Origin: Arcobacter sp.
Lineage (GTDB): Bacteria; Campylobacterota; Campylobacteria; Campylobacterales; Arcobacteraceae
Assembly (NCBI GenBank): GCA_002869565.1
Contig: PKUJ01000007.1
Location: 24,168-88,167, forward strand
Direction of reading: 5' to 3'
Length of the DNA: 64,000 bases
Positions 38,313 to 48,043 of this stretch are shown piece after piece; position 1 is the stretch's first letter; each line of letters begins with the position of its first letter. A program made the position numbers and the translations under genes. The notes under the pieces were generated by a model. The model had not been told where the DNA came from and did no database searches. It saw nothing but the letters and a program-made list of their open reading frames with translations.

Positions 38313-38704
38313 TAATTTTTTATTTCCATTGTTGTTACAATATCGATAAATTTTATAAAATCAAAAGGTTTTAATAAATAATTATCAACACCCAGTTCTT
38401 TTGCTCTATCAATGTACTCATTTTCCGTATGTGCTGACATTATAATAACAGGAATATCATTATTATTATTTCGAAGTTTTTCTATCATCAAAAGACCATT
38501 CATAACTGGCATATTGATATCAGTAACAATAACATCAATATTAACTTCTTTTTTAATTATTTTTAATGCTTCTTCCCCATTTTTTGCAGTAAGGAAATTA
38601 GCATTAATTTTAATTAAAGTATCTGTTATTATTTCAATTAAGTCTTCTTCATCTTCAACAAAAAGAATTTTTAATGACTTTAACTTATCAATTTTTTCTT
38701 GCAT
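38312..38704 (-). CDS. CheY-like single-domain response regulator
   Basis: A 130-residue stand-alone receiver. The acidic pocket is Glu18/Asp19 (FVEDEED), the phospho-acceptor is Asp62 (VTDINMPVMNG), the switch Ser is in IIMSAHT and the Lys is in LLKPF. With no output domain it may act like CheY on the motor or as a phosphate sink. It lies between cheW and the REC-PAS-coiled-coil gene, and the two receivers resemble each other. Confidence 0.88.
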   Translation of the reverse strand: MQEKIDKLKSLKILFVEDEEDLIEIITDTLIKINANFLTAKNGEEALKIIKKEVNIDVIVTDINMPVMNGLLMIEKLRNNNNDIPVIIMSAHTENEYIDRAKELGVDNYLLKPFDFIKFIDIVTTMEIKN

Positions 38705-38718
38705 TTTATATCTTAATA

Positions 38719-39219
38719 TTAATCTTTTAACTCATTTTTATGCACAACTGATTCTATATCCATCACAACTAACATTTCATTATTTGCGAGCCTTACAAAA
38801 CCTTTTAAGTATTTTGAAGGGATGGCAGAACCCATGTCCGAAACTGGTGCTAATGTTGTTGTATCAAGTCTTTGAACATCATCAACTTTATCAACAATAA
38901 TACCTACCATTCTTTTATCTTCTGTAATAACAGCAATTACTGATGTATTTATATCATATATTGCTTCACCTGTATTAAACTTTATTCTTATATCTAAAAT
39001 AGGTACAACTTCACCTCTTAGATTAATAAGCCCTTTTACCCAATTTGTAGTATTTGGCAAAGTAGTAATATTATCTGTATAAGTTAATATTTCTCTTATT
39101 TTTGGCAATTCAATTGCATACTTCATTTTACCTAACTCAAAAGTCATAAATTCACTTGTATTTGCATAATCTATCAACTCTTCATCTGTATGATTATTCA
39201 TATTTTTAATTTGTTCCAT
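38719..39219 (-). CDS. cheW: Chemotaxis coupling protein CheW
   Basis: A 166-residue CheW-domain scaffold linking chemoreceptors to the CheA kinase. Landmarks are ELGKMKYAIELPKIREI, NLRGEVVPILDIRIKF and VDDVQRL. No CheA is in the window, so this may be an auxiliary CheW dedicated to the neighbouring receptor. Five bases separate it from the PAS gene. Confidence 0.9.
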   Translation of the reverse strand: MEQIKNMNNHTDEELIDYANTSEFMTFELGKMKYAIELPKIREILTYTDNITTLPNTTNWVKGLINLRGEVVPILDIRIKFNTGEAIYDINTSVIAVITEDKRMVGIIVDKVDDVQRLDTTTLAPVSDMGSAIPSKYLKGFVRLANNEMLVVMDIESVVHKNELKD

Positions 39220-39224
39220 ATTAA

Positions 39225-39629
39225 TTACCTTCCTTCTTCTTTATTCCATTGAACATATAATTTTTCTGCAGCTTCTATTTCTTTATTTGATGGTTTTCGT
39301 CTACATGAAAGAAACCCCTTTGAACCATCACAACTTTCAAAAGGATAAACTGTTGCAAAAACCCAATAATATCCACCAGATTTTGTCGCATTTTTCACAT
39401 AACCAGTCCAAATTTCACCTGATTGAACAGTAACCCAAAGAGATTTAAATGCTTTTTTTGGCATATCTTCATGTCTCACCATATTATGAGCTTGTCCAAT
39501 TAACTCTTCAAGTGTGTATTCTGCAATCTTGCAAAAATCATCATTTGCAAATTGTATAATACCTTTTGAATTTGTTTCACTAACTAAGAATGCATACTCA
39601 TCTAAAACTGTTTCTTGTCCTACTGACAT
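39225..39629 (-). CDS. PAS-domain protein (Aer/CetB-like)
   Basis: A 134-residue single PAS domain: GIIQFANDDFCKIAEYTLEE, the HNMVRHEDMPKKAF helix and the YVKNATKSGGYYWVFATVYP sheet, typical of the Aer/CetB type used in energy or redox taxis with an FAD cofactor. It has no membrane segment, so it would sit on the cytoplasmic side of a separate receptor, as CetB does with CetA in Campylobacter. FAD binding is inferred. Confidence 0.85.
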   Translation of the reverse strand: MSVGQETVLDEYAFLVSETNSKGIIQFANDDFCKIAEYTLEELIGQAHNMVRHEDMPKKAFKSLWVTVQSGEIWTGYVKNATKSGGYYWVFATVYPFESCDGSKGFLSCRRKPSNKEIEAAEKLYVQWNKEEGR

Positions 39630-39639
39630 ATTTTACTCC

Positions 39640-41817
39640 TTAGTTAAATTTCTTAGCACTTGCATCAGCTACTAAGTCATTAGCCATAGTAGCAACTTCA
39701 TTTGCGATAGATTTAACTTGATTAGCTTCACTTGCATTTTCTTGAGTCACCCTATCAAGCATTGTAACGGCAGCATTAATTTGCTCAATTCCAGACATTT
39801 GTTCTTTTGAGGCATTTGACACATCTTCTATTAAATTAATAGTAGCTCCGATATGATTATTCAAATCATCATATCCCTTAATCATATTATCAGAAATATT
39901 TTTACCATCATTTGCTTTAGAATTTGCATCTTCAACTAAATCTTTGATCTCTTTTGCAGCTTCAGCAGACCTTGAAGCTAAATTTCTTACTTCTTGAGCT
40001 ACAACAGCAAAACCTTTTCCTGCTTCACCTGCCGTTGCTGCTTCTACTGCTGCGTTAAGTGAAAGTATATTTGTTTGAAATGCTATTTGATCAATGACAT
40101 TAATGGCTTCATTTATTGCCGTTACTTTTTCATTAATTTCATCCATAGATTTTGCTGTTTTGCTAGCTAAATCTTGTCCTATAGATACAGATGATTTTAC
40201 AGTATTTCCTAATTTTGCCATTTTTACTGAATTCTCTGCATTACTTCGTGTAATACTTGTAATTTCTTCAACAGCTGCTGCTGTCTCTTCAAGAGATGCT
40301 GCTTGTTCGTTTGCTTTTATTGCAAGATTATTCATAGAATCGGTCATAATAGCTGAATTTTGTTCTAGGGTTTGACCATTAGATAGATTTTTTTTTGCTC
40401 CTTTACTCAATGAATCTCCAAGCTTATTAATACTTTGCATTACTTCAAGCATATTTTCTTTTAACTTGGGTGAAATTTCAACTTTTTCCCTAAAATCGTC
40501 ACTCTCATAATGAGTTACTACTTTAATTAATTCATTCATATTATATTCTGTAACATCAAGCATTTTATTTAAAGTATTTTTAAGGGTCATAATCATTGGA
40601 TTATCTGAACTTGAACGTATCCTACATTTATAAATTCCTTGTTCAACTTTGTCAGTAGTTAATACAATCTCTCCAATTACTCGCATATCATCTTTCATTT
40701 TTTTATCAAAATTATCAGCTGCTGTATTTAACATATTTAACATCTCACCAATTTCATCATTTGTATAAACGATAGGCTTTTCAAATTTGTTAATTTTAAA
40801 AGATACAAATTCAAGAAAATATGCAAAATTTGATTTAAATTTATCTATGCCAGTAAATACTATTTTTTTGAATAAAAACATCGTAGTTAAAACTAATATA
40901 ATAGTAAGAACTGCCATTAAAGACAACATTATATATACAATTTTACTTGATTCTCCTACAACTTTTTCAACAATATTAATATCAGAACCAAGTAAATATA
41001 TTCCCACTTCATTTCCTAATACATCTTTAATAGGAAAATAAGCAAAATAATAATTATCCTTAGTTACGTATCCCTTAGTTTTTAAAATATCAAAATTAAT
41101 ATTTGAAACTGCATTTTTAAAATCTTTATCAATATTTTTTTGGGAAATGTAGTACTTACCTACTTTACTTTCTTTAGATAATGCATTTCCTCTTTTATAT
41201 TTTTCATCCATAAGAACTAAAAGAGACTCACCATCAGATTTAAAATCTTTTACAACGGAGTTAAAACCTTGTATAAATTCAACTGAACCTATATATTCAT
41301 GATCAAGATTAAATATTGGAGACAAACCTCTTAACACTAACCCTGCACGGCCTACTTCTACCGCAGATAGTGGTTTTTGAGTTTTTTTAACCTCTAAAAT
41401 AGTACTTCTAAATGAACTTAAATCATCTCCATATTTATCATATTGCCAACCTCTTAAAAACGACTTAACATCTCTATCATGAACATGAATTTTTACACTG
41501 TTAAAAGATGTTCCTTTTTTCATTGCTTCAGAGATGCCGGATAAAGCTAGTTTTGCTGAATCTCTATCTGAAAGTTCTAAAGCAGTAATTATATCTGTGT
41601 TTTTTGAGATTGTAACAGCATTTGAAATACCAACATCCATTTTTGATTTTATTCTTTCTTTAATCATCGTTCCAAAATGTTGTTTTGTATTTAATTCAAT
41701 TTCTGATCTCATATTATTAATCATAAAATATGAAATAACGGAGGCCACAGCAATAATAATTGATGCAGAGAAGATAAGTCTCGAACGAATTTTTCCAGCA
41801 ATTGATTCTGCTTTCAT
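39640..41817 (-). CDS. Methyl-accepting chemotaxis protein with periplasmic Cache-type domain
   Basis: A 725-residue inner-membrane chemoreceptor. TM1 is about 13-31 and TM2 about 293-316, enclosing a periplasmic sensor of roughly 260 residues of Cache type ([28 protein letters not shown]). An extended cytoplasmic linker precedes a signalling domain with the hairpin tip [20 protein letters not shown] and [16 protein letters not shown]. It is the first gene of the cluster, which also supplies its own PAS protein, CheW and receivers. Ligand unknown. Confidence 0.88.
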   Translation of the reverse strand: MKAESIAGKIRSRLIFSASIIIAVASVISYFMINNMRSEIELNTKQHFGTMIKERIKSKMDVGISNAVTISKNTDIITALELSDRDSAKLALSGISEAMKKGTSFNSVKIHVHDRDVKSFLRGWQYDKYGDDLSSFRSTILEVKKTQKPLSAVEVGRAGLVLRGLSPIFNLDHEYIGSVEFIQGFNSVVKDFKSDGESLLVLMDEKYKRGNALSKESKVGKYYISQKNIDKDFKNAVSNINFDILKTKGYVTKDNYYFAYFPIKDVLGNEVGIYLLGSDINIVEKVVGESSKIVYIMLSLMAVLTIILVLTTMFLFKKIVFTGIDKFKSNFAYFLEFVSFKINKFEKPIVYTNDEIGEMLNMLNTAADNFDKKMKDDMRVIGEIVLTTDKVEQGIYKCRIRSSSDNPMIMTLKNTLNKMLDVTEYNMNELIKVVTHYESDDFREKVEISPKLKENMLEVMQSINKLGDSLSKGAKKNLSNGQTLEQNSAIMTDSMNNLAIKANEQAASLEETAAAVEEITSITRSNAENSVKMAKLGNTVKSSVSIGQDLASKTAKSMDEINEKVTAINEAINVIDQIAFQTNILSLNAAVEAATAGEAGKGFAVVAQEVRNLASRSAEAAKEIKDLVEDANSKANDGKNISDNMIKGYDDLNNHIGATINLIEDVSNASKEQMSGIEQINAAVTMLDRVTQENASEANQVKSIANEVATMANDLVADASAKKFN

Positions 41818-41868
41818 ATGTACCTTTCCGTAGAATTTATATATTTTATCTTTTGTAAACTTAAATTA

Positions 41869-43056
41869 TTATTGTTTTTCTATATTATTTACTCTACAAG
41901 AAACTATAATTTTAGGGCTTTGAAGTCTTATTTCATCATTTATCTTTAAATCTTCAATATTAATTATTTTATTATTTAAAGAAATCTGTGCATAACCATT
42001 AATATCATTTTTTTTATGATTTTTATTCTCAAAGGCTTCTCTTAAAATACTTAACCTGTTTTGTTTGCCATTTAATAACTGATTCAAATAACTATTATAG
42101 TTTTGTTTAAGTAGATTTATTTGTTCATTAATAAAATTAAATTTTGATTCTATTGAGTTTTGTTCAAATAGTTTAAACATATTTTTAAGTTCATTTTCTT
42201 TGTGCAATAATATATTTTTTAATCTATTATCTAATTCTGTATTTAAATTATCCAGATACATTCTGTGTTCATTAATATCTGGAAGTGCCATTTCCATTGC
42301 ATTTGACGGAGTTGCAGCACGAACATCAGCAACAAAATCAGATATTAAAAAATCTATTTCATGCCCCACTGCTGAAACAATTGGTTTTTGACATTCAAAA
42401 ATTGCATCACATACAATCTCTTCATTAAAAGCCCAAAGATCTTCGATACTTCCTCCACCTCGTCCAACAACAAGTAAATCTACATCTAAAGAATCAGCAT
42501 ATTTTATTGAATTTACAATATCATGTTTAGCACATTCTCCTTGCACTAAAGTAGGAACTAGAATCAATTCAGTCAAGGGCCATCGATGTAAGGCAACCTT
42601 TTTCATATCTTCAATTGCTGCTCCAGTAGGAGATGTTACAAGTGCAATTTTCTTTGGATATTTAGGAAGCTTCTTTTTTATATCTTGATTAAAATATCCC
42701 TTTGCTTGAAGTTTTTGTTTTAACTGCTCATATGCTAAAGCTAAAGCACCCTGTCCAGATGGCTCTATCTTATTACACATAAGTTGATAACTTCCCCTTG
42801 GAGTATATACTGTAATTGTGCCAGTTATAACAACTTTCTGTCCAACTTCTAATTGAAACTTTAAATATTTTGCATTACCTTTGAACATTACACAAGAAAT
42901 TGTAGAACCTGCATCTTTTACAGAGAAATATATATGTCCTGAGTTATGGTAAGTTAGATTCGATATTTCACCTTCAACATAAACATTTATAAAAGTAGTT
43001 TCTAAAAGTGATTTTATTTGTGTATTAAGAGTTGATACAGAGATAGGAGAGTTCAA
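41869..43056 (-). CDS. xseA: Exodeoxyribonuclease VII large subunit
   Basis: XseA with XseB degrades single-stranded DNA. The 395-residue protein has an N-terminal OB-fold (EGEISNLTYHNSGHIYFSVK), the catalytic core LVTSPTGAAIEDM, GRGGGSIEDLWAFNEE and SAVGHEID, and a long coiled coil towards the C-terminus. It is somewhat shorter than E. coli XseA (456). No xseB is adjacent. Confidence 0.92.
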   Translation of the reverse strand: MNSPISVSTLNTQIKSLLETTFINVYVEGEISNLTYHNSGHIYFSVKDAGSTISCVMFKGNAKYLKFQLEVGQKVVITGTITVYTPRGSYQLMCNKIEPSGQGALALAYEQLKQKLQAKGYFNQDIKKKLPKYPKKIALVTSPTGAAIEDMKKVALHRWPLTELILVPTLVQGECAKHDIVNSIKYADSLDVDLLVVGRGGGSIEDLWAFNEEIVCDAIFECQKPIVSAVGHEIDFLISDFVADVRAATPSNAMEMALPDINEHRMYLDNLNTELDNRLKNILLHKENELKNMFKLFEQNSIESKFNFINEQINLLKQNYNSYLNQLLNGKQNRLSILREAFENKNHKKNDINGYAQISLNNKIINIEDLKINDEIRLQSPKIIVSCRVNNIEKQ

Positions 43057-43088
43057 GTTATTTTATCCTACAAATTATTGCAAAAAAA

Positions 43089-43799
43089 CTACAGTTTTCT
43101 TGCAATAATTAAAGTTGAGATTTTCATAGAAAAGGCTTGTGTATGAATTGGTTCAAGTCCAGCTTGTTTTAACTCTTTACATAGATTTTCTGTTGTTAGA
43201 AATTCATCAATAGAATTAGGAAGATATGTATATGCTTCTTTATTTTTTGAAATTAATCCACCTAAAGTAGGAAGAACTTTATTCATATAAAAATCTGTTA
43301 TATAATCAAGAGGATTTGTTTTTTCATTTTTAGTGAATTCTGAAATAACAACTAAACCATCTTTTTTAAGAACTCTTGCAAACTCATCAAAAGCTTCTTG
43401 TCTTTGAACCACATTTCTAATTCCATATGAAATAGAAATAATATCAGCCACTTCATTTTCTAAAGGCATTTGAGCAGCTCCAGCTTCAATAAACTGAACA
43501 TCTGGAAGTTTTTGTTTTGCAACATCCATCATCCCAACACTTGGATCAACTCCAACTACATTTTGAAGATTTATTCCATTTGAGACTGCTATCTTTTTCC
43601 AAAATTCAATCATATCACCTGTTCCACAAGCAACATCAATGATTCTTACAATTTCATTTTTTCCATAAAACTTATAAGCCAAATTACAAGCTTTATTTCT
43701 CCAAGATTTGTCAATTCCCATACTTAAAACTCTATTTGCAATGTCATAAGTTCCAGCAATATCGTTGAACATTGATACAATTTTTTCTTGTTTACCCAT
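43089..43799 (-). CDS. ubiE: Demethylmenaquinone/ubiquinone methyltransferase UbiE
   Basis: A 236-residue SAM-dependent C-methyltransferase for the last step of menaquinone synthesis, the main respiratory quinone in Campylobacterota. The UbiE signatures are YDIANRVLSMGIDKSWRN, the SAM loop VACGTGDM, and ISYGIRNVVQRQEAF. A small GTCCC/GGGAC hairpin lies between its ribosome site and the next gene's end at about 43820-43837. Confidence 0.94.
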   Translation of the reverse strand: MGKQEKIVSMFNDIAGTYDIANRVLSMGIDKSWRNKACNLAYKFYGKNEIVRIIDVACGTGDMIEFWKKIAVSNGINLQNVVGVDPSVGMMDVAKQKLPDVQFIEAGAAQMPLENEVADIISISYGIRNVVQRQEAFDEFARVLKKDGLVVISEFTKNEKTNPLDYITDFYMNKVLPTLGGLISKNKEAYTYLPNSIDEFLTTENLCKELKQAGLEPIHTQAFSMKISTLIIARKL

Positions 43800-43847
43800 T
43801 AATATACTTCCTTAAAAATGTCCCATTTTAAAGGGACTATGTAAATT

Positions 43848-44096
43848 TTATAATAAATATTTACCCACAAAAAGGCCAGCAATAAAACCTACATTTAACA
43901 TAATCACTAAATACAAATATTTTATTTTATTCTCTTTTTCAGGCAGTTGTTTTAATACTTTTTTTTGCTCAATTATAGAATCATCCAAAGATCTTCTTGC
44001 ATAATCAATATTATCAAAAGAGTTCCTTAGACTAAGTTCAGCTAATTCAAGTCTTTGCACTATATCTTTAGCTTCTTTAAAGCTCATATCACTCAT
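43848..44096 (-). CDS. Small coiled-coil membrane protein
   Basis: 82 residues: a charged, helical N-terminal part with coiled-coil periodicity (FKEAKDIVQRLELAELSLRN, then LDDSIIEQKKVLKQLPEKEN) and a single C-terminal transmembrane helix (about 58-80). Family not recognised. It lies 25 bases after the ParA-like gene, so it could be a membrane partner of that ATPase; this is inference. Confidence 0.55.
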   Translation of the reverse strand: MSDMSFKEAKDIVQRLELAELSLRNSFDNIDYARRSLDDSIIEQKKVLKQLPEKENKIKYLYLVIMLNVGFIAGLFVGKYLL

Positions 44097-44121
44097 TATT
44101 TGATTTTACTCACTTCTATTT

Positions 44122-44913
44122 TCATTTTTTAATCTCTAACCACTGATCTAAATCACAAAATATTTTATTTAAAGTTCCTAAAACATAATCTTTTGCTTCA
44201 GTTTGAATTCTCCTAAAAAATAAAAACTTTCTAGCACTTTCAATATCTCCAAGCTCTTTTGCTTTCATAGCTTTTGCAGCAAAATCTGTATTATTATAAG
44301 CCATTTCCCATACTGTACTTCCAAGGTATCTACTCATTGTAATTACTTTGTCATTTTTTACAGGGAAGTATCTTGGATTTTTTACAAAATCACAAATTAC
44401 CGAATTACTATCCAAATATTTATGTCCAAAAAAATTAATAAATTGTTCTTCAATATACTCTGGTTCCATAGATATGGCACGATTTAATGCAAACATAACA
44501 TTTTTTTCTGGATTTACTTCTATCTTTCTTATCTTTTTCATAGTTGCAATTGCATTTTTACCATCAAGTTCACCATCACCTAAAGGGATGATCCACTTAA
44601 CATTTCCAAATGAACCAACTTTTTTAATCTCTTCAAGAACTAAAGATGAAGTTTTATTTCCACCTACATCTACTATAATTTCATGGTTATCATCCATTAA
44701 AATAAGTTCATCAAGCTCTGTTAACTTGTTTGTACCTAACATTCTTTTATTTACGATTTCTGTTCTAGTAAAAGATTGGCTGTCATTATTTTCATCATCA
44801 ATTTCGATATATGTTACTTTTTTACCATGTTTTTTAAATAAATATGGTGCAATTACTTGCATTGCAACAGTAGACTTACCAACACCACCTTTTGTTTGTG
44901 GAATTATAATCAT
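44122..44913 (-). CDS. ParA-like ATPase
   Basis: A 263-residue P-loop ATPase of the ParA/MinD superfamily with the deviant Walker A KGGVGKST (8-15), a switch region EIIVDVGGNKTSS and an IEIDDENNDS block where ParA has the Walker A'. It lacks the DNA-binding N-terminus of plasmid ParA and no parB is nearby, so it is an orphan that may position a protein cluster or a cell-pole structure. The small coiled-coil membrane protein follows in the same operon. Confidence 0.75.
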   Translation of the reverse strand: MIIIPQTKGGVGKSTVAMQVIAPYLFKKHGKKVTYIEIDDENNDSQSFTRTEIVNKRMLGTNKLTELDELILMDDNHEIIVDVGGNKTSSLVLEEIKKVGSFGNVKWIIPLGDGELDGKNAIATMKKIRKIEVNPEKNVMFALNRAISMEPEYIEEQFINFFGHKYLDSNSVICDFVKNPRYFPVKNDKVITMSRYLGSTVWEMAYNNTDFAAKAMKAKELGDIESARKFLFFRRIQTEAKDYVLGTLNKIFCDLDQWLEIKK

Positions 44914-44932
44914 TTTTAAACCCTTGTCATAC

Positions 44933-45592
44933 TCATAATTTATTATTCTTCATAAATTCAACAATCTTGCCGTGAAATCTAGAATAAAGTTTGTTTAGAG
45001 ATATTTCGTAACCATAAAGTTCAGATATTTTATCAAAATTTTCATTAATTCCATATTCGCACCAAGCTTGTAAATCTTCATAAGTTTCAAACTCAAATCC
45101 AAAATGCTTTACTAATCTTTGTGTATATTTATCAACTACCATAAATTCTTGATGACAAGCATAACATAAAATTGCATCTGCCGTTTCAAGACCTATGCCT
45201 TTTTGAGAAAGCAACCAATCTTTTGAAACATTTCCACAAAAATTTTCAAAAGTTACAAACTCTTCTAAAATATTTTTTACTAAAAGTTTTATTCTTAAAG
45301 ATTTTTGATTTTTAAAGCCACTTGGTGTAATTGCTATAATGAAAGTTTCAAGTTCAATATCTCTTAACGCTTCTAAAGATAAAACATCAATTTTTTTTAG
45401 ATTTGATAATGATTTTTCTACATTTGTCCATTTTGTATTTTGAGTTAAAATTGCACCAATTAAAATTTCAAAATCACTTGCACTAGGCCACCAAAATTCA
45501 GGATGATTTTCCAATAAATTTTGGCTTTTTAGAAACTTTAAAAGCTCAAAACTATTTGAAATAGATTGTGTTAAATTAATCGATGATTGCAT
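44933..45592 (-). CDS. magIII: MagIII-type 3-methyladenine DNA glycosylase
   Basis: A 219-residue base-excision enzyme of the endonuclease III superfamily. The helix-hairpin-helix is QKGIGLETADAI (130-141) and the catalytic aspartate Asp154 (MVVDKYTQRL). The N-terminal FWWPSASDFEILIGAILTQN and the C-terminal RFHGKIVEF closely match Helicobacter MagIII. The four-cysteine Fe-S cluster of true endonuclease III is missing, as in MagIII. It overlaps the YmdB-like gene by 17 bases. Confidence 0.86.
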   Translation of the reverse strand: MQSSINLTQSISNSFELLKFLKSQNLLENHPEFWWPSASDFEILIGAILTQNTKWTNVEKSLSNLKKIDVLSLEALRDIELETFIIAITPSGFKNQKSLRIKLLVKNILEEFVTFENFCGNVSKDWLLSQKGIGLETADAILCYACHQEFMVVDKYTQRLVKHFGFEFETYEDLQAWCEYGINENFDKISELYGYEISLNKLYSRFHGKIVEFMKNNKL

Positions 45593-46400
45593 CTGTTTTT
45601 ATAAGTTCGCTTTGATTACAAAGTTTTTTTAATTTAAAAGAGTTTGTAGCTTTTCCTTCTTCTATATCTATAACCATAATTTGTAAAATAGATTTACATG
45701 AATTTGGAACTTCAAAATGACCACCTAACCCAGTTGTAGCTTTACTAATTGGCACTTTATCATTCATTCCAATTACATTATCTCTACAACCAGTTAGTCC
45801 AATATCTGTTAAGTAAGCAGTTGAATCCATAATTTGTAAATCATCTGTCCCAACATGTGTATGGGTTCCACAAATGGCACTTACTTGCCCTTTTAGCATC
45901 ATAAGGATTACTCTTTTTTCACTTGTTGCTTCCCCATGAAAATCAATAAAAATATTTTTGATATTTTGTTCTTTTAACTCATTTACTAATTTAACTGCCC
46001 AATTAAAAGGATTTTCAACTGTAGGCATTGCAAATTGTCCCATCAGATTTATTACTGCCAGTTTTTCTGTTTGACCATCTACTTCAACATCAAAAACTTT
46101 TATTCCACTGCCAGGAATTCCAGGAGGATAATTATCAGGTCTTAAGACATTTTTGGTTTCAAGAAGAACAAACATCTCTCTTTTTTTGTCAAAGGTATGA
46201 TTTCCACCTGTGATTACATCTATTCCAGCTTTTAATAATTCATCGCAATTTTTAATTGTAAGCCCAAAACCATGACTTGCATTTTCACCATTTGCAATCA
46301 CAAAATCAATATTATATTCCATTCTAATTTTAGATAAATTCTCTTTTATAATTTTTCGGCCAGGACGACCTACAATATCTCCAATAAATGCAATTCTCAA
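45576..46400 (-). CDS. YmdB-family metallophosphoesterase
   Basis: A 274-residue di-metal phosphodiesterase of the TIGR00282/YmdB type; the Bacillus member hydrolyses 2',3'-cyclic nucleotides. Metal ligands are in FIGDIVGRPGR (Asp8), NGENASHG, GGNHTFD, DFHGEATSEK and GTHTHVGT. It overlaps magIII. Substrate in this organism is not known. Confidence 0.88.
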   Translation of the reverse strand: MRIAFIGDIVGRPGRKIIKENLSKIRMEYNIDFVIANGENASHGFGLTIKNCDELLKAGIDVITGGNHTFDKKREMFVLLETKNVLRPDNYPPGIPGSGIKVFDVEVDGQTEKLAVINLMGQFAMPTVENPFNWAVKLVNELKEQNIKNIFIDFHGEATSEKRVILMMLKGQVSAICGTHTHVGTDDLQIMDSTAYLTDIGLTGCRDNVIGMNDKVPISKATTGLGGHFEVPNSCKSILQIMVIDIEEGKATNSFKLKKLCNQSELIKTDAIID

Positions 46401-46476
46401 AATATTCCTTAAAAATAGTTCCTATACTTAAGAAACTTTGTTCTATTTATCTTGGAATTGTATCTAGTGTCTAATT

Positions 46477-46504
46477 AGGTATAACTTTATTTTAAGTTAT
46501 ACCT
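46477..46504. terminator. Hairpin between the DUF945 gene and ymdB-like gene
   Basis: A perfect 11-bp inverted repeat (AGGTATAACTT / AAGTTATACCT) with a 6-base loop, 22 bases past the DUF945 stop. The minus-strand product has no strong T-run, so it may be a weak terminator or leader structure of the following gene. Confidence 0.45.
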
Positions 46505-46525
46505 ATAGATTTTTCAGTTAAAAAA

Positions 46526-47962
46526 TTAGTTTACCTCTTGCCCATTAACTTCTATTTTTCCTTTTTTTAAATCAAGGTTAAATAATACTTTATCATTTTC
46601 TTTTTTTGCATACATAGAAATAAGATTAGCAAATTGTGGAGGAATTATTGCCGATAAATTTATGTAATCTTCTTCTAACATCTGTAAATTTGCTTTCACA
46701 TTCAATAAAGTTAAAAGAGTAGACTTATTTAAAGATTCAATATTTAAATCATTTTTACCCAATCTTGCATCAACATCAAGTTTAACATTTTTTAAATTTA
46801 TTTTTTCATCTTTTAATCCAAGTAGATTTGCATCAAGTTTAAGAGAGAGACCATTATTTAATAAAGAATTAACTTCCGTCACTAAAGGTTTTAAAGCAGC
46901 TACCATTTTATTATTTTTCTCATCTTCAGGTAAATACATAGATTGGATACTTGCTGATTCATAATCCATATAAGCCTTGTTTAATTTTTCAAGATTTTTA
47001 TAATCTAAATCATTTAAATCTAAATATAAATCTAAATTATCAAAAACTGTTTTATTACTACCATTAGCTAATTTGAAATTTTCTGTAGATATTTTTGTAT
47101 CTGCAGAATAAATTTCATTAGTAATAAAACCTGATGATGATAATTTTGTATTTTCTAAATTAATGACTTTATTATCGAAATTAAAGTTTATACTTCCAAT
47201 TTCAGTTTTTCCATTGTTTAAAAATTGATTTTCATAACTGATATTAGATTTTATATTGTTAATACTGGCACTCACTTCTCCTTTAACATTCATGCTAATT
47301 TTATCAAGTTTTGCATCTGCAATAATCATTTTTTCACTTGAATTATTAACTATCTTATATCCTAATATTTGGAAAGTTCCATCTAAGTTTTTCCCCGAAT
47401 TAAAAGTTCTTTTAATATTTTCATTAATATCTTTTAATGATAATGTTTTTAATTTTGTCTTTCTATCAAATGTCATATTAAAAGCTAGAGTTTCTTTTTC
47501 TAAAAGAGGTAAAATAATTTTTGAGCCCTCTTCATCATTTTTTATTTTGCTCATAATCTCATCAGAAAACTTATTTAAATATGTATAAGCTTTTATATCA
47601 GAGAAAGGGTTTATATTTGTATTTTCAATATTCCCTTTAAAAACAATTCCTTTTAAAAACTCATCAAATTTATTAGTATCATTTTTGGTAAAACCAGTAA
47701 TAAATGGCTCATAAGCTGGGTATTTTGCAAGTATTATATTTTTAAAATACTCTTTGAACTTTTTTTCATCTTTTATAGTAAGAGTAAAGTCTCTAGTAGT
47801 AGTTATATATCCTTCACTACTATCTATTGATAAAAGTAACCCTTTTTTATCTAACTTTGACTTTTCTAAGTCAATAGTTGCATCAGCCATATTTTTAATT
47901 CCAATAGGAGCTAAAGCTAAAGCTATCACAATACCTGCACCCAAAATAGTTTTTTTATTCAT
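46526..47962 (-). CDS. DUF945 family exported protein
   Basis: 478 residues with an N-terminal signal or anchor helix (ILGAGIVIALALAPIGI) and a long beta-rich body of repeated strand patterns (LSLKDINENIKRTF, ISMNVKGEVSASINNIKSN). It fits the DUF945/YdgA family, which has no established function. The alternating hydrophobic pattern suggests a periplasmic beta-structure possibly associated with lipids or the outer membrane. Apparently monocistronic. Confidence 0.7.
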   Translation of the reverse strand: MNKKTILGAGIVIALALAPIGIKNMADATIDLEKSKLDKKGLLLSIDSSEGYITTTRDFTLTIKDEKKFKEYFKNIILAKYPAYEPFITGFTKNDTNKFDEFLKGIVFKGNIENTNINPFSDIKAYTYLNKFSDEIMSKIKNDEEGSKIILPLLEKETLAFNMTFDRKTKLKTLSLKDINENIKRTFNSGKNLDGTFQILGYKIVNNSSEKMIIADAKLDKISMNVKGEVSASINNIKSNISYENQFLNNGKTEIGSINFNFDNKVINLENTKLSSSGFITNEIYSADTKISTENFKLANGSNKTVFDNLDLYLDLNDLDYKNLEKLNKAYMDYESASIQSMYLPEDEKNNKMVAALKPLVTEVNSLLNNGLSLKLDANLLGLKDEKINLKNVKLDVDARLGKNDLNIESLNKSTLLTLLNVKANLQMLEEDYINLSAIIPPQFANLISMYAKKENDKVLFNLDLKKGKIEVNGQEVN

Positions 47963-48043
47963 CTATTGCCTTTTTTTAACACATTTTTTTATATTATATT
48001 AATATAATAATTTTAATTATAGTTAATTTTCAATTAAAGTTTA

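Noticed and set aside
44122..44913. Plasmid or phage partition locus
   Set aside because: The ParA-like protein lacks the plasmid-type N-terminal DNA-binding domain, no parB or parS repeats are found, and both flanks are core chromosomal genes.
44933..45592. Endonuclease III (nth)
   Set aside because: The four-cysteine Fe-S cluster is missing and the N- and C-terminal blocks match MagIII instead.
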